Made by a program: the position numbers and the translations under genes. DNA of 64,000 bases from Clostridium sp. Marseille-P2415 (GTDB lineage: Bacteria; Bacillota; Clostridia; Lachnospirales; Lachnospiraceae), in NCBI RefSeq assembly GCF_900155545.1, contig NZ_LT732525.1, forward strand, positions 792,911 to 856,910, given 5' to 3'. Below, in pieces: positions 8,427 to 18,370 of the stretch (position 1 is its first letter; each line of letters opens with the position of its first letter). Under the pieces are notes generated by a model. It saw only the letters and a list, made by a program, of their open reading frames with translations, was not told the DNA's origin and ran no database searches.

Positions 8427-8795
8427 TTATTTCTTCTTGTTTGCTACAGTCTTTCTCGGACCCTTACGAGTTCTTGCATTGGTCTTTGTCTTCTGACCGC
8501 GAACCGGAAGGCTCTTTCTGTGACGAATGCCGCGATAACAGCCGATTTCCTGAAGTCTCTTGATGTTCATAGCGATTTCTCTGCGTAAATCACCTTCAAC
8601 CATCTGGGATTCAGTAATCACTGCTGCAATTCTCTTCACTTCGTCATCTGTTAAGTCCTTAACGCGAGTGTCAGGATTAACGCCAGCTTCTGTAAGAATG
8701 CGGTTTGAACTTGCTCTACCGATACCGTAGATATAAGTTAAGCCGATTTCAACACGTTTTTCTCTTGGTAAATCAACACCTGAAATACGAGCCAT
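8427..8795 (-). CDS. rpsM: 30S ribosomal protein S13 (uS13)
   Basis: uS13 is in the head of the small subunit, contacts P-site tRNA and forms a bridge to the 50S. The 122-aa product starts [20 protein letters not shown], has the helix-hairpin-helix region ([20 protein letters not shown]) and ends in the basic [15 protein letters not shown] tail. It lies between rpmJ and rpsK; a 142-nt spacer separates it from rpsK. Confidence 0.98.
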   Translation of the reverse strand: MARISGVDLPREKRVEIGLTYIYGIGRASSNRILTEAGVNPDTRVKDLTDDEVKRIAAVITESQMVEGDLRREIAMNIKRLQEIGCYRGIRHRKSLPVRGQKTKTNARTRKGPRKTVANKKK

Positions 8796-8823
8796 TTGTG
8801 TAGTACACCTCCATTAATTATTT

Positions 8824-8937
8824 TTAACCTTGTCTCTGCTTATGCTTAGGATTTTCACAGATTACTCTGATACTGCCTTTTCTCTTGATGATTTTGCACT
8901 TTTCGCAAATCGGTTTGACTGATGATCTAACCTTCAC
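8824..8937 (-). CDS. rpmJ: 50S ribosomal protein L36 (bL36), 37 aa, GTG start
   Basis: This small gene begins at a GTG (8935-8937) with GGAAAGGAG 7 nt upstream. The product starts [20 protein letters not shown] after the initiator. It keeps all four zinc ligands, Cys11, Cys14, Cys27 and His32, so it is the zinc-binding form. bL36 is a late-assembling component of the 50S near the GTPase centre. The infA-rpmJ-rpsM-rpsK-rpsD-rpoA order is conserved. Confidence 0.96.
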   Translation of the reverse strand: MKVRSSVKPICEKCKIIKRKGSIRVICENPKHKQRQG

Positions 8938-9070
8938 AGCAATTCTCCTTTCCGTTATGCGCCCTTCATAATAAAGGACCTCCAGGTATACCCGCAGTGT
9001 GTTTTATCGTAAAACCAGTGCTGCCCAAATGGGCATAATACACCCAGTATTTCAACAAAGTCGCTATAGC

Positions 9071-9099
9071 ATTATAACATCCATCGTTTTAAAATGCAA
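9071..9099 (-). promoter_or_regulatory. Internal promoter ahead of rpmJ-rpsM-rpsK-rpsD-rpoA-rplQ
   Basis: On the minus strand -35 TTGCAT (9094-9099) and -10 TATAAT (9071-9076, with a TG one base upstream, extended -10) are 17 nt apart. It lies in the 244-nt infA-rpmJ spacer and would let the alpha-operon genes, including rpoA, be made independently of the S10 promoter. Confidence 0.8.
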
Positions 9100-9124
9100 G
9101 CGCTTTTTCCTATATATTTATTAA

Positions 9125-9181
9125 CCCTTTCCCCTGGCGTGTCGCGCGCAGGAAAGGGGGAGCGTTCCGTACGGCAACGCT
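9125..9181. other. Tandem hairpins in the infA-rpmJ spacer
   Basis: Directly after the infA stop is a stem AGCGTT/AACGCT (9161-9181). It is followed by a larger imperfect stem between CCCTTTCC and GGAAAGGG (9125-9160). No T-run follows on the minus strand. They could act as a partial terminator or an RNase barrier upstream of the internal promoter. Confidence 0.5.
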
Positions 9182-9400
9182 TTATTTGTCTCTCCAGATG
9201 ATTCTTCCCTTGCTTAAATCATAAGGAGACATCTCAATGGTTACCTTATCTCCCGGTAAAATACGAATGTAGTTCATGCGAAGTTTCCCGCTGATGTGGG
9301 CTAACACCTGATGTCCATTCTCCAGTTCTACCTGGAACATGGCATTGGGAAGCTTCTCCACAACGGTTCCTTCAATTTCAATAACATCTGCTTTTGACAT
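9182..9400 (-). CDS. infA: Translation initiation factor IF-1
   Basis: IF-1 blocks the A site during initiation and aids IF-2 and IF-3. The 72-aa product ([20 protein letters not shown]) is a single OB-fold S1-like domain with the conserved [19 protein letters not shown] stretch. It follows the KOW-protein gene by 5 nt, with an AGGAGGT site, in the map-KOW-infA cluster typical of Clostridia. Confidence 0.98.
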   Translation of the reverse strand: MSKADVIEIEGTVVEKLPNAMFQVELENGHQVLAHISGKLRMNYIRILPGDKVTIEMSPYDLSKGRIIWRDK

Positions 9401-9405
9401 AAAGC

Positions 9406-9687
9406 TTACCTCCTAACAACCTGTTCTTCTCTTTTGAAACATCTGATGAAATGTTTGATCTCTTCATCGGTGACTTTTTTATTTTCCCGGATCTTCTCTC
9501 CGGGAGAATGTTTCTCCCATAAAAGGGCTTCCACATGCTTTTTCTTTTTCCTCTTCGGGCAGTCCAGACGTCTGTATTTTCCGTCCACCAGATATATATA
9601 TTCGCCTTCCTCCCGAAATATGAAGAAATAACCGCCTTTATCGTGTCCCGCCACAGATTTTACAAATGACCCGTTTTCTATCTTCAT
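9406..9687 (-). CDS. KOW-domain RNA-binding protein (L14e-like)
   Basis: This is a small protein of 93 aa if it starts at the ATG at 9685-9687. That start has TAGGG 8 nt upstream and lies 10 nt past the map stop; a start seven codons upstream (9708) would overlap map. The N-terminal [19 protein letters not shown] is a KOW motif of the L14e/L6e/L27e type. The rest is basic (KRKKKKHVE). Genes of this type sit between map and infA in many Clostridia and are assumed to bind rRNA; the precise role is not established. Confidence 0.85.
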   Translation of the reverse strand: MKIENGSFVKSVAGHDKGGYFFIFREEGEYIYLVDGKYRRLDCPKRKKKKHVEALLWEKHSPGEKIRENKKVTDEEIKHFIRCFKREEQVVRR

Positions 9688-9697
9688 GGGCACAACC

Positions 9698-10462
9698 CTA
9701 ACGGACATCGGAAACCAGGCTTAAGAGCTCCGGTTCACCCTCTGTAATCAACACGGTATTTTCATAATGGGCGGAAAGACTTCCATCCTCTGTTACCACG
9801 GTCCAATCATCATCAAGCCAAACCACATCCGGTGTTCCGCCGTTGATCATGGGTTCGATGGCCAGCGTCATGCCCGGCCTCAGCTTAATTCCCCGCCTTT
9901 TCTGCGCAAAGTTCGGCACCTCAGGCTCCTCGTGGAGACGGGAACCGATTCCATGGCCCACCAGATCGCGTACGACTCCAAACCCAAATTTTTCAGCATA
10001 CTTCTGGATTGCAGCGGATATATCATTCAGATGATTGCCAGATTTTGCAAATTTAATCCCTTCAAAGAAACATTGTCTTGTCACTTCTATGAGTTGTCCT
10101 GCCTCAGGAGTAATTTCTCCGATCCCATAAGTCCTTGCCGCATCGGAATGGTATCCTTTGTAAATGACGCCGGCATCCAGGCTGACTATATCGCCTTCCC
10201 TTAAAACACGCTTCCTGCTCGGGATTCCATGAACGACTTCATCGTTTACGGAAACACAAATGGAAGCCGGGTAACCGTTATAATTCAAAAAGGATGGCGT
10301 ACAGCCGTAACTCCTTATGATCTCTTCTCCCAGATGGTCAATATCCCAGGTTGTCATGCCTGGCTTCAAGGCTTTTGAAAGCTCTTCGTGAGTTTTACTG
10401 AGAATCTTCCCCGCCTCTCTCATAAGTTCTATCTCTCTTGCAGATTTAATCGTAACTGACAT
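9698..10462 (-). CDS. map: Methionine aminopeptidase, type I
   Basis: The enzyme removes the initiator methionine from nascent proteins in the cytoplasm using a dinuclear metal centre. The 254-aa product has the five ligands of the pita-bread fold: Asp in SLDAGVIYKG, Asp in HSDAART, His in GHGIGSRLHEEP, Glu in AIEPMINGG and Glu in AHYENTVLI. It has no N-terminal zinc-finger or SEC-C extension. It lies 3 nt after adk, so the two are translationally coupled. Confidence 0.98.
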   Translation of the reverse strand: MSVTIKSAREIELMREAGKILSKTHEELSKALKPGMTTWDIDHLGEEIIRSYGCTPSFLNYNGYPASICVSVNDEVVHGIPSRKRVLREGDIVSLDAGVIYKGYHSDAARTYGIGEITPEAGQLIEVTRQCFFEGIKFAKSGNHLNDISAAIQKYAEKFGFGVVRDLVGHGIGSRLHEEPEVPNFAQKRRGIKLRPGMTLAIEPMINGGTPDVVWLDDDWTVVTEDGSLSAHYENTVLITEGEPELLSLVSDVR

Positions 10463-10465
10463 AAA

Positions 10466-11110
10466 CTATGCTCCTAAAATGGCAGCGATATCAGAGAACA
10501 CTTTATTTAACTCCTGTGTTCCGTCAATATTCACTAACACACCGGCTTCTTTATAATAATCAATCAGAGGCTGTGTCTGGTCATGGTAGACTGACAAACG
10601 CTTCTTAACGGTCTCCGGCTTATCATCATCTCTTAAAATAAGCTTTTCGCCGCAGACATCGCATACATCCAGAATTTTGCTTGGATTGTATACAATGTGA
10701 TATGTAGCTCCGCAGGAAATGCAGGCGCGGCGTCCTGACATTCTGTTAATGATATTCTCATCCGGTACATCAACATTAATAGCAAAGTCAATCTTCTGTC
10801 CCATTCCGGAAAGAGCCTTCTTAAGGCTTTCTGCCTGCGGAATGGTTCTTGGAAAACCATCCAGAACATAGCCGTTTTCGCAGTCTTTCTTCTGTATACG
10901 GTCCATCAGCATACCAATGGTCAGTTCATCCGGCACCAGCTCGCCCTGATCCATGTATTCCTTCGCCTTTCTGCCTAACTCTGTTCCTTCCTTGATATTG
11001 GAACGGAAAATATCTCCGGTAGAAATATGCGGAATCTGATATTTTTCAGCAATTTTTTTTGCCTGGGTACCTTTGCCGGCACCAGGGGCACCTAACATGA
11101 TGATCTTCAT
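10466..11110 (-). CDS. adk: Adenylate kinase
   Basis: It catalyses AMP + ATP to 2 ADP and maintains adenylate charge. The product is 214 aa from the ATG at 11108-11110, with GGGAGGG upstream; a TTG one codon earlier is possible. It shows the P-loop [10 protein letters not shown], the AMP-binding region (STGDIFRSN) and a LID domain with a complete zinc site CISC...CDVC (about 129-152), the form typical of Gram-positive bacteria. It lies between secY and map as in other Firmicutes. Confidence 0.98.
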   Translation of the reverse strand: MKIIMLGAPGAGKGTQAKKIAEKYQIPHISTGDIFRSNIKEGTELGRKAKEYMDQGELVPDELTIGMLMDRIQKKDCENGYVLDGFPRTIPQAESLKKALSGMGQKIDFAINVDVPDENIINRMSGRRACISCGATYHIVYNPSKILDVCDVCGEKLILRDDDKPETVKKRLSVYHDQTQPLIDYYKEAGVLVNIDGTQELNKVFSDIAAILGA

Positions 11111-11158
11111 CAACAGTCCCTCCCTTGCATGAAATACGTAACTTTCTTAAGGTTAAAT

Positions 11159-11189
11159 GATAAGAAACATGCTTTACGAGTTTCTTATC
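11159..11189. repeat. Inverted repeat in the secY-adk spacer
   Basis: GATAAGAAAC (11159-11168) pairs perfectly with GTTTCTTATC (11180-11189). It sits about 50 nt upstream of adk. Its role is unknown; it may adjust adk expression relative to secY. Confidence 0.6.
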
Positions 11190-11262
11190 ATTATCGCGGC
11201 AGCCGCCACATGAACATGCAAGCATGCTCATTCGGCTCGTCGCCCGCGTAAATGCATAAATC

Positions 11263-11295
11263 CCAAGGAAAACACGCATAGCGTGTTTCCCTTGG
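11263..11295. repeat. Strong hairpin directly after secY
   Basis: A near-perfect stem (CCAAGGAAAACACGC against GCGTGTTTCCCTTGG, one bulge) begins 9 nt after the secY stop. It is not followed by a T-run on the minus strand, so it is more likely an RNA-stability or processing element than a full terminator. Confidence 0.65.
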
Positions 11296-11303
11296 TTTGT
11301 CCT

Positions 11304-12626
11304 CTAATCGTTTAAAAAGCCTTTATAATAACGTACAAGCATCTGAGATTCAACCGCCTTAATTGTCTCAAGTACTACACTGACGATGATGATCAGGGAT
11401 GTACCTCCAAATGACAAACGGCTTACATTAAACAAGCCGGATACCATAATGGGGATGATACAGATGATCGTCAGACCGCATGCACCTATAAATACGATAT
11501 AGTTCAAAATAGAATTGAGGTAATCACTGGTCGGTTTTCCCGGACGGATACCCGGAATAAAGCCGCCGGACTTCTTCATGTTATTCGCTACTTCCAGCGG
11601 ATTAAAAGTAATCGATGTATAGAAGTAAGCAAACACAATAATAAGAGCCACGTAAACGATCAGACCGACAGAGTACACCGGTTTCTCCGGTTTGAACCAG
11701 CTGGAAGAATTGAGTGCCATCAAAATGTGGCCTCCAATGCCATTGTAGTTGATCTTATTGCCTAAAAACTGGGCGATCACTACCGGAAAAGACAGGATAG
11801 AGGAAGCGAAAATAACCGGAATAACGCCGGCAGTATTCACTTTTAACGGAATGTTGGTGGCTTGTCCGCCGACCATCTTCCGTCCCTGCATCTTTTTGGA
11901 GTATTGCACAGGAATTCTTCTTTCCCCATCCTGAAGGATAATGACAAATACGACAATCGCTACGATAACTGCAAAAATGATAATGGCTGCTACTGCCGCT
12001 ACTGCGACCGACTTTCCAGACATAAATCTGGTATATAAGGTCGACGCATCAGACGGGAAGCTGGATATGATGTTAAATAACAGGACTATGGAAATACCAT
12101 TTCCCACACCATTCTCCGTAATACGTTCCCCGATCCACATCAGAAGAGCACTGCCTGCCGTCATGGTAACGACTGCAATGATAACGCTTAATGCATTAAA
12201 TTCTTTTAACAGCCCCTGGCCGCCGAATCCGATCGCCATAGCGATGGATTCGATTAAAGCCAGACCAACTGTTACATAACGGGTGTATTCCGCAATCTTT
12301 TTTCTTCCGTCTTCCCCATCTTTCTGCATCTCCTCCAGCTTTGGAATTGCAATGGTCAAAAGCTGCATGATAATGGAAGATGTGATGTATGGGGTAATGC
12401 TCAGTGCGAATACGGACATATTGGTAAAGGAACTGCCCGTCACAGCGTTAAAGAAACCGAACGCATCGTTATTCTGTTGAGTAAAAAAATCTTTAAAAAA
12501 ACTTGTTTCAACTCCTGGAATCGGCAATTGAGAACCGATTCTGGTAACCACCAGCATCAGGAACGTATAGATAAGCTTCTTTCTTACGTCCTTGACCTTG
12601 AATGCATTACGGAGTGTTTTTAACAT
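11304..12626 (-). CDS. secY: Preprotein translocase subunit SecY
   Basis: SecY forms the membrane channel through which signal-peptide proteins, including the wall-repeat proteins of this window, are exported. The 440-aa product has the expected ten transmembrane segments, beginning KLIYTFLMLVVTRIGSQLPIPG. It keeps the cytosolic loops that contact SecA and the ribosome (GERITENGVGNGISI; FNPLEVANNMKKSGGFIPGIRPG, split for reading). It starts 2 nt after rplO, the normal spc-operon order. Confidence 0.98.
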   Translation of the reverse strand: MLKTLRNAFKVKDVRKKLIYTFLMLVVTRIGSQLPIPGVETSFFKDFFTQQNNDAFGFFNAVTGSSFTNMSVFALSITPYITSSIIMQLLTIAIPKLEEMQKDGEDGRKKIAEYTRYVTVGLALIESIAMAIGFGGQGLLKEFNALSVIIAVVTMTAGSALLMWIGERITENGVGNGISIVLLFNIISSFPSDASTLYTRFMSGKSVAVAAVAAIIIFAVIVAIVVFVIILQDGERRIPVQYSKKMQGRKMVGGQATNIPLKVNTAGVIPVIFASSILSFPVVIAQFLGNKINYNGIGGHILMALNSSSWFKPEKPVYSVGLIVYVALIIVFAYFYTSITFNPLEVANNMKKSGGFIPGIRPGKPTSDYLNSILNYIVFIGACGLTIICIIPIMVSGLFNVSRLSFGGTSLIIIVSVVLETIKAVESQMLVRYYKGFLND

Positions 12627-12627
12627 A

Positions 12628-13068
12628 TTAGATCACCTCGCAGGTTCCACCTAAAGCCTCGATTTTGGTTTTTGCGCCTTCGCTGAAAGCATCTACCTTT
12701 ATTGTAAGCTTTTTGGTTAATTCTCCATTTCCAAGGATCTTAACGCCATCACGCGGATTCTTAACGATACCGCTCTCTAATAAAGTTTCAACTGTAACAA
12801 CCGTATCGTTGTCGAAACCTTCCAAAGCGCCTACATTGATACCAATAATAGTCTTAGTATTTCTATTTTTAAAGCCTCTCTTAGGAAGACGCCTGTATAA
12901 AGGCATCTGACCGCCTTCAAAACCCGGTCTGGTCGCACCGGAACGAGCCTTCTGTCCTTTATGGCCTTTTCCTGCGGTCTTGCCGTTTCCTGAACCATGT
13001 CCGCGGCCTCTTCTGAAGTTATCGCTGTGTTTGGAACCTAACGCAGGCTGTAAATTTGATAAATCCAT
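12628..13068 (-). CDS. rplO: 50S ribosomal protein L15 (uL15)
   Basis: uL15 binds 23S rRNA and helps late assembly of the 50S. The product is 146 aa from the ATG at 13066-13068 ([20 protein letters not shown]), with AGGAGGTG 6 nt upstream; the longer frame would begin at a GTG inside that ribosome site. The glycine/arginine-rich N-terminus ([20 protein letters not shown]) and the [11 protein letters not shown] motif are typical. Confidence 0.97.
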   Translation of the reverse strand: MDLSNLQPALGSKHSDNFRRGRGHGSGNGKTAGKGHKGQKARSGATRPGFEGGQMPLYRRLPKRGFKNRNTKTIIGINVGALEGFDNDTVVTVETLLESGIVKNPRDGVKILGNGELTKKLTIKVDAFSEGAKTKIEALGGTCEVI

Positions 13069-13094
13069 TGCTTGCACCTCCTTACTGTTCTCTC

Positions 13095-13277
13095 TTAAAT
13101 CTCTTCCACTTTTACTAAATGACGCACGCTGGCAATCATACCTCTTACAGCGCCATTGTCCGGCATTTCAACTGTCTTATGAAGCTTCTTTAAGCCTAAC
13201 GCTAAAACGGTTGCTTTCTGCTTCGGAACTGCGCCGATCGGGGATTTCACCAATGTGATTTTTAATTTATCTGCCAT
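13095..13277 (-). CDS. rpmD: 50S ribosomal protein L30 (uL30)
   Basis: This is a 60-aa single-domain protein ([20 protein letters not shown]) with the [20 protein letters not shown] core of bacterial uL30. It lies between rpsE and rplO. A good GGAGG site precedes it. Confidence 0.97.
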   Translation of the reverse strand: MADKLKITLVKSPIGAVPKQKATVLALGLKKLHKTVEMPDNGAVRGMIASVRHLVKVEEI

Positions 13278-13290
13278 CTTCTTATCCTCC

Positions 13291-13800
13291 TTAGCCTAAA
13301 ATCTCTTCAACAGATTTGCCGCGAAGCTTTGCAACTTCCTCAGGAGTCTTTAACTGAGTTAATCCCTCGATCGTAGCTAAAACTACATTCGTCTTGTTAT
13401 TGGAACCTAAGGACTTTGAATGGATATTCTTGATACCTGCAAGCTCTATAACAGCACGGGCAGGACCTCCTGCAATTACTCCGGTACCTTCGGAAGCTCT
13501 CTTAAGAAGTACGGATGAACTTCCAAAGTATCCGATCAGGTCATGAGGAATACTGTTGTTCTCATCGATCGGAACGGTAACCATATTCTTAATAGCAGCC
13601 TCTTTTCCTTTGCGGATTGCTTCCGGAACTTCACCTGCTTTACCAAGACCAGCACCTACGTGGCCGTTGCCATCGCCTACGACTACTAAAGCAGAGAATC
13701 TCATGGTACGTCCACCCTTAACGGTTTTAGATACGCGCTTGATAGCAACTACTCTGTCGTTTAATTCTAACTGACTTGCATCAATAATTGTACGTTTCAC
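13291..13800 (-). CDS. rpsE: 30S ribosomal protein S5 (uS5)
   Basis: uS5 is at the mRNA entry site and influences accuracy. The 169-aa product has the N-terminal double-stranded RNA-binding-like domain ([20 protein letters not shown]) and the C-terminal domain ([20 protein letters not shown]). The loop where spectinomycin resistance changes arise (KTVKGGR) looks unaltered. Confidence 0.98.
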   Translation of the reverse strand: MKRTIIDASQLELNDRVVAIKRVSKTVKGGRTMRFSALVVVGDGNGHVGAGLGKAGEVPEAIRKGKEAAIKNMVTVPIDENNSIPHDLIGYFGSSSVLLKRASEGTGVIAGGPARAVIELAGIKNIHSKSLGSNNKTNVVLATIEGLTQLKTPEEVAKLRGKSVEEILG

Positions 13801-13819
13801 GCTGTCATTCTCCTCTCTA

Positions 13820-14188
13820 CTAGAATTCCAGACCAGCTTCTCTGGCTGCGTCTGCTAATGCCTGAATCTTACCCTGATATATAAAACCGCCTCTGTCAAA
13901 GACAACTTCCTTAATACCTTTTTCAATAGCCCTCTTTGCAACTACGGTACCTACATATGCTGCAGCATCAACGTCGTTAGTTTTCTCTAATTCTGCCTTT
14001 ACTTCTTTTTCTACTGTAGAAGCAGCGACTAAAGTCTTACCAACTGTATCGTCAATAATTTGAGCATACATATGATTATTACTTCTAAACACAGCTAAAC
14101 GTGGTCTTTCTGCAGTGCCTGCAAAACGATTACGTAATCTGTTGTGCTTTTTAACGCGAATTTCGCTTCTTGACTGTTTGCTAACCAT
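13820..14188 (-). CDS. rplR: 50S ribosomal protein L18 (uL18)
   Basis: uL18 binds 5S rRNA in the central protuberance. The 122-aa product begins [20 protein letters not shown] and has the conserved [20 protein letters not shown] segment and C-terminal [20 protein letters not shown]. It is located between rplF and rpsE as expected. Confidence 0.98.
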   Translation of the reverse strand: MVSKQSRSEIRVKKHNRLRNRFAGTAERPRLAVFRSNNHMYAQIIDDTVGKTLVAASTVEKEVKAELEKTNDVDAAAYVGTVVAKRAIEKGIKEVVFDRGGFIYQGKIQALADAAREAGLEF

Positions 14189-14205
14189 CTTTACACTCTC
14201 CTTAA

Positions 14206-14748
14206 TTATTTCTTACCAGTCTTACCAACTTTACGTCTGATCACTTCGTCAGCATACTTGATACCCTTACCCTTATACGGCTCAGGTCTTCTCTTATCTC
14301 TGATTTCAGCAGCGTACTGGCCAACTTTTTCTTTATCGATACCTTTAATGATGATGGTGTTCTGTCCATCCATAGCAGATTCAATGCCTTCCGGATCTTC
14401 CATCTCTACCGGGTGGGAGTAACCAAGAGAAAGAACCAGCTTCTTTCCCTGCTTCTGCGCTCTGTAACCAACACCATTGATTTCCAGCTTCTTCTCATAC
14501 CCTTCCGTAACACCAACGATCATGTTGTTCACTAATGTTCTGGTCAGACCATGTAAAGATTTCATTTTCTTTAAATCATTTGGTCTTGTAACGACGATAT
14601 GACCATCTTCTTCTTTGATCGTCATCTCAGTCGGTAATACTCTCTCAAGAGTTCCCTTAGGACCTTTTACAGTCACTTTGTTATTTTCTGCGATTGTAAC
14701 AGTTACGCCTGCCGGAATCGCGATAGGCATTCTTCCAATACGTGACAT
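14206..14748 (-). CDS. rplF: 50S ribosomal protein L6 (uL6)
   Basis: uL6 lies near the sarcin-ricin loop and the factor-binding site. The 180-aa product has two repeats of the L6 fold and ends with the signature [19 protein letters not shown] (about 155-173). The start [15 protein letters not shown] has an AGGAGGT site. It is part of the continuous spc operon. Confidence 0.98.
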   Translation of the reverse strand: MSRIGRMPIAIPAGVTVTIAENNKVTVKGPKGTLERVLPTEMTIKEEDGHIVVTRPNDLKKMKSLHGLTRTLVNNMIVGVTEGYEKKLEINGVGYRAQKQGKKLVLSLGYSHPVEMEDPEGIESAMDGQNTIIIKGIDKEKVGQYAAEIRDKRRPEPYKGKGIKYADEVIRRKVGKTGKK

Positions 14749-14815
14749 GCCGTTTACCTCCTTAAATTTTCGGAAGGAACCTTTTCGTTCCCTCTGTTTT
14801 CAGATGCTGCAGTAA

Positions 14816-15217
14816 TTACCAAATGAATGCTAATACTTCTCCGCCAACGCCCTGTGTGCGTGCTTCCTTATCGGTAATTACGCCCTGGTTTGTGGAGATG
14901 ATAGCTGTTCCTAAGCCGCCAAGTACCTTCGGTAACTCTTCCTTGTTTGCATATACACGTAAACCTGGCTTGGAGATTCTCTTAATACCTGTGATGATTT
15001 TTTCGTTTTTATCTTTTCCGTATTTTAAGGTGATCCGGATTGTCTGGAATGCACCGTCTTCTACGAGATCGTATTTTTTAATGTAACCCTCTTTCACAAG
15101 GATATCAGCAATAGCTATTTTCATCTTGGATGAAGGTACATCTACTGTATCATGTTTTGCAGTATTTGCATTACGGATTCTTGTAAGCATATCTGCGATT
15201 GGATCGCTCATTGTCAT
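14816..15217 (-). CDS. rpsH: 30S ribosomal protein S8 (uS8)
   Basis: uS8 is a primary binder of the 16S central domain. In E. coli it also represses the spc operon. The 133-aa product ([20 protein letters not shown]) keeps the C-terminal [23 protein letters not shown]-binding loop. The first ATG is favoured by spacing from GGAGG; the ATG two codons later is possible. Confidence 0.98.
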   Translation of the reverse strand: MTMSDPIADMLTRIRNANTAKHDTVDVPSSKMKIAIADILVKEGYIKKYDLVEDGAFQTIRITLKYGKDKNEKIITGIKRISKPGLRVYANKEELPKVLGGLGTAIISTNQGVITDKEARTQGVGGEVLAFIW

Positions 15218-15241
15218 TTTGAAATTGCCTCCTTCCTTATT

Positions 15242-15427
15242 TTACCAGCTTGCTTTTTTAACGCCTGGGATCTGGCCCTTGTATGCTAATTCACGGAAGC
15301 AGATTCTGCAGATTCCGTATTTTCTTAAATAAGCATGTGGACGACCACAGATTCTGCAACGATTGTATTCTCTTGAGGAGAATTTTGCAGGTTTCTGCTG
15401 TTTGATCTTCATTGAAGTCTTAGCCAT
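15242..15427 (-). CDS. rpsN: 30S ribosomal protein S14, zinc-binding type Z (uS14)
   Basis: uS14 is in the head of the 30S. The 61-aa product keeps the four zinc ligands in CRICGRP...CRICFRE, which defines the short type Z form. It lies between rplE and rpsH. No zinc-independent paralog is seen in the window. Confidence 0.97.
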   Translation of the reverse strand: MAKTSMKIKQQKPAKFSSREYNRCRICGRPHAYLRKYGICRICFRELAYKGQIPGVKKASW

Positions 15428-15442
15428 GGATTATTCCTCCTA

Positions 15443-15982
15443 CTATTTTGCAAATGGCATATTGAATAATGTCAAAAGTTCACGGGCTTCTTCGTCTGTC
15501 TTAGCGGTAGTTACGAAAATAACGTCCATACCTCTTACCTTGTCAACTTTATCGTACTCAATTTCAGGGAAAATAAGCTGTTCCTTAATGCCAAGGGCAT
15601 AGTTTCCTCTGCCATCAAATGCGTTAGGATTCACACCTCTGAAGTCACGTACACGAGGAAGTGCAAGGTTGATCAGACGATCCGCAAACTCATACATTCT
15701 CTCGCCGCGTAACGTTACTTTACAGCCGATCGGCATACCTTCTCTGATTTTGAAGTTAGCAACTGATTTTTTAGCCTTTGTTAAGACTGCCTTCTGTCCG
15801 GAGATGATTTCCAAATCTCTTACTGCAGAGTCTAAAATCTTGGCATTTTCCTTTGCTTCACCAATACCCATATTGATGACAATCTTATTTAACTTCGGTA
15901 CTTCCATGATGTTCTTATATCCAAATTTCTTGATCATAGCGTCTACGATCTCTGTCTGGTACATCTCTTTTAATCTAGCCAA
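15443..15982 (-). CDS. rplE: 50S ribosomal protein L5 (uL5)
   Basis: uL5 binds 5S rRNA and contacts P-site tRNA. The 179-aa product has the conserved [15 protein letters not shown] and the C-terminal [20 protein letters not shown] (about 146-165) segments. The gene lies between rplX and rpsN with a GGAGGAATA ribosome site. Confidence 0.98.
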   Translation of the reverse strand: MARLKEMYQTEIVDAMIKKFGYKNIMEVPKLNKIVINMGIGEAKENAKILDSAVRDLEIISGQKAVLTKAKKSVANFKIREGMPIGCKVTLRGERMYEFADRLINLALPRVRDFRGVNPNAFDGRGNYALGIKEQLIFPEIEYDKVDKVRGMDVIFVTTAKTDEEARELLTLFNMPFAK

Positions 15983-16003
15983 TTTTTATTCCTCCTCTCC
16001 GAA

Positions 16004-16309
16004 TTAATCAATTACTTTACCGGTTGCTTTTGCAACACGGACTTTTTTACCGTCTTTTACTTCAAAGCCAACTCTGGTCGCTTTTCCGTCGACAACAAGC
16101 ATTACATTGGAGATATCAAATGCAGCTTCCTTCTGTACGATACCGCCCTGTGGGCTGCTTGGGCCTGGTTTCACATGCTTTGTGATCATGTTAACGCCTT
16201 CCACTACCACTTTGTTATTCTTCGTATCCACGTGAAGAACTTTGCCCTGTTTGTCTTTATCTTTTCCTGTGATAACCTTTACCAGGTCATCTCTTTTAAT
16301 TTTATGCAC
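16004..16309 (-). CDS. rplX: 50S ribosomal protein L24 (uL24), GTG start
   Basis: uL24 initiates 50S assembly and lies near the tunnel exit. The 101-aa product starts at the GTG at 16307-16309 with AGGAGGTG 8 nt upstream. It has the KOW motif DDLVKVITGKDKDKQGKVL (about residues 6-24) and the HVKPGPSSPQGGIVQKEA segment. Confidence 0.97.
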   Translation of the reverse strand: MHKIKRDDLVKVITGKDKDKQGKVLHVDTKNNKVVVEGVNMITKHVKPGPSSPQGGIVQKEAAFDISNVMLVVDGKATRVGFEVKDGKKVRVAKATGKVID

Positions 16310-16323
16310 AGTCCGACACCTCC

Positions 16324-16692
16324 TTATAATACTTCCGGAGCTAAGGAAACAATCTTCATGAACTGTTTCTCTCTTAACTCTCTGGCAACCGGTCCAAAGA
16401 TACGAGTTCCTTTTGGAGTCTTGTCATCTTTGATAATTACGGCAGCATTCTCATCGAACTTGATATAAGAACCGTCTCTGCGGCGTGCGCCCTTAACGGT
16501 GCGTACGACAACGGCCTTTACAACGTCGCCTTTCTTCACAACACCGCCAGGTGTTGCGTCTTTTACGCTGGCAACGATAACATCACCAATATTAGCATAT
16601 CTTCTTGTAGATCCGCCCATAACACGGATACAAAGCAATTCTTTTGCACCGGTATTGTCGGCAACCTTTAATCTGGTTTCCTGCTGAATCAT
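16324..16692 (-). CDS. rplN: 50S ribosomal protein L14 (uL14)
   Basis: uL14 lies at the subunit interface and is the docking site of the silencing factor RsfS in bacteria. The 122-aa product begins [20 protein letters not shown]. It keeps the signature [20 protein letters not shown] and ends in [10 protein letters not shown], all typical. Confidence 0.98.
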   Translation of the reverse strand: MIQQETRLKVADNTGAKELLCIRVMGGSTRRYANIGDVIVASVKDATPGGVVKKGDVVKAVVVRTVKGARRRDGSYIKFDENAAVIIKDDKTPKGTRIFGPVARELREKQFMKIVSLAPEVL

Positions 16693-16718
16693 GCCTGTTA
16701 CTCCTTCCTGGAAATAAA

Positions 16719-16973
16719 TTATTTCGCTCTTTCGAGAATCTCAACAAGTCTCCATCTCTTGTCTTTGGACAGCGGTCTTGTTTCCATTACTTTTACGGTA
16801 TCGCCCATGTTGCAGTCATTGTTCTCATCATGAGCTTTTAATTTATACGTTCTTTTTACGATCTTGCCGTATAAAGGATGTTCTACATGGTCTTCAATCG
16901 CTACAACGATGGTCTTATCCATCTTGCTGCTCACAACCTTACCAGTACGGGTTTTTCTTAAATTTCTTTCCAC
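16719..16973 (-). CDS. rpsQ: 30S ribosomal protein S17 (uS17)
   Basis: uS17 is an early 16S binder. The 84-aa OB-fold product has the usual [20 protein letters not shown] start and [20 protein letters not shown] motif. A 95-nt spacer with a small ACACAC/GTGTGT hairpin (about 17030-17050) separates it from rpmC. Confidence 0.98.
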   Translation of the reverse strand: MERNLRKTRTGKVVSSKMDKTIVVAIEDHVEHPLYGKIVKRTYKLKAHDENNDCNMGDTVKVMETRPLSKDKRWRLVEILERAK

Positions 16974-17068
16974 GTTCGGTATTCTCCTTTCGAGTTTTGG
17001 CCGCTATGGACCCTATATATAAGTTTACACACAGTCGTGTGTGTCATGCTTTTAAAATCAATCGCAAC

Positions 17069-17281
17069 TTAAGCTAATTTAGCCTTCTCAGTTATAACAG
17101 TCTGAATTCTGGCAATGTTCTTGCGAACATCTTTGATCCTGCTTGTGTTATCAAGCTGATTGGTCGCATTCTGAAATCTTAAGTTGAAAAGTTCTTTCTT
17201 TGCAGCTACTAATTCTTCGTTCAGTTCTGCAACTGATTTTCCTTTTAATTCTTCAACATACTTATTAATTTTCACTGTCAT
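17069..17281 (-). CDS. rpmC: 50S ribosomal protein L29 (uL29)
   Basis: uL29 lies at the tunnel exit next to uL23 and helps dock trigger factor. The 70-aa helical hairpin product contains [20 protein letters not shown] and the conserved [12 protein letters not shown]. Its ATG overlaps the rplP stop codon (ATGA), implying translational coupling. Confidence 0.97.
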   Translation of the reverse strand: MTVKINKYVEELKGKSVAELNEELVAAKKELFNLRFQNATNQLDNTSRIKDVRKNIARIQTVITEKAKLA

Positions 17282-17703
17282 TCACCGCCTTCTAAATCTG
17301 CTTTAGCAGCAATTTTACATTTGCATGGCAACTTATGCATAGCAAGACGTAAAGCTTCACGTGCTGTTTCTTCAGGTACTCCAGCGATTTCGAATAATAC
17401 ACGGCCTGGTTTCACTACTGCTACCCAGTATTCCAGAGCGCCCTTACCGGAACCCATACGGGTTTCTGCTGGCTTTGCTGTTACAGGTTTATCCGGGAAA
17501 ATCTTGATCCAGACTTTACCGCCACGCTTGATGTAACGAGTCATAGCAACACGGGCTGCCTCGATCTGGTTCGATTTGATCCAGCATGGTTCTAAAGATA
17601 CTAAACCGAACTCACCGTTGCTGATTGTATTGCCTCTTAACGCTTTACCAGCCATGGAACCACGGAACTGTTTACGACGTTTTACTCTCTTAGGCATTAA
17701 CAT
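17278..17703 (-). CDS. rplP: 50S ribosomal protein L16 (uL16)
   Basis: uL16 supports the A-site tRNA and peptidyl-transfer region. The 141-aa product begins [20 protein letters not shown] and has the conserved [20 protein letters not shown] segment. Its ATG overlaps the rpsC stop (TAATG). The motif where avilamycin/evernimicin resistance changes occur looks unaltered, though this cannot be judged firmly without alignment. Confidence 0.98.
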   Translation of the reverse strand: MLMPKRVKRRKQFRGSMAGKALRGNTISNGEFGLVSLEPCWIKSNQIEAARVAMTRYIKRGGKVWIKIFPDKPVTAKPAETRMGSGKGALEYWVAVVKPGRVLFEIAGVPEETAREALRLAMHKLPCKCKIAAKADLEGGE

Positions 17704-18359
17704 TATTTATCGCTCCCTTCCTTGTTTCCTTTAGTTGGAAGTATTTCGCCATTGTAGATCCATACCTTAACGCCAATCTTGCCAAAGGTTGTATCTGCTT
17801 CAGCGAAACCATAGTCAATATCTGCTCTCAGTGTCTGTAACGGAATGGTTCCTTCACTGTAGAACTCGGTACGAGCCATATCAGCGCCGCCAAGACGTCC
17901 TGCAACTGCAGTCTTGATCCCCTTTACGCCAGCCTTCATGGAACGGCCCATGGTGGACTTCATAGCGCGGCGGAAGGATATACGGTTCTCTAACTGCTGT
18001 GCAATGGATTCAGCTACTAACTGAGCATCTTTGTCAGGTCTCTTGATTTCTTTGATATCAACAAATAATTTTTTATCTGTAAGCTTCTGAACTTCAGCTT
18101 TTAATTTTTCAATCTCAGCTCCGCCCTTACCGATAACAACGCCTGGCTTTGCTGTGTGGATGATAACTTTCACGCGGTCAGATGCCCGTTCAATTTCGAT
18201 GCCAGAAATACCGGCGCTGTATAATCTCTTTTTAAGAAACTTTCTGATTGCATAATCTTCTACTAAGTTGTCTGCGAAATCAGCTTCAGCATACCATTTT
18301 GAGTCCCAGTCTTTAATAACACCGACTCTTAAGCCGTGTGGATTAACTTTCTGTCCCAT
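17703..18359 (-). CDS. rpsC: 30S ribosomal protein S3 (uS3)
   Basis: uS3 is at the mRNA entry channel and has helicase activity with uS4. The 218-aa product starts [20 protein letters not shown]. It has a KH domain ([20 protein letters not shown], about 73-92) and a C-terminal S3 domain ([20 protein letters not shown]). Confidence 0.98.
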   Translation of the reverse strand: MGQKVNPHGLRVGVIKDWDSKWYAEADFADNLVEDYAIRKFLKKRLYSAGISGIEIERASDRVKVIIHTAKPGVVIGKGGAEIEKLKAEVQKLTDKKLFVDIKEIKRPDKDAQLVAESIAQQLENRISFRRAMKSTMGRSMKAGVKGIKTAVAGRLGGADMARTEFYSEGTIPLQTLRADIDYGFAEADTTFGKIGVKVWIYNGEILPTKGNKEGSDK

Positions 18360-18370
18360 TATTTGCCTCC

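Noticed and set aside
11046..11279. Minus-strand open frame covering the adk start and secY-adk spacer
   Set aside because: It overlaps adk in another frame, has no family resemblance and covers hairpin sequence.
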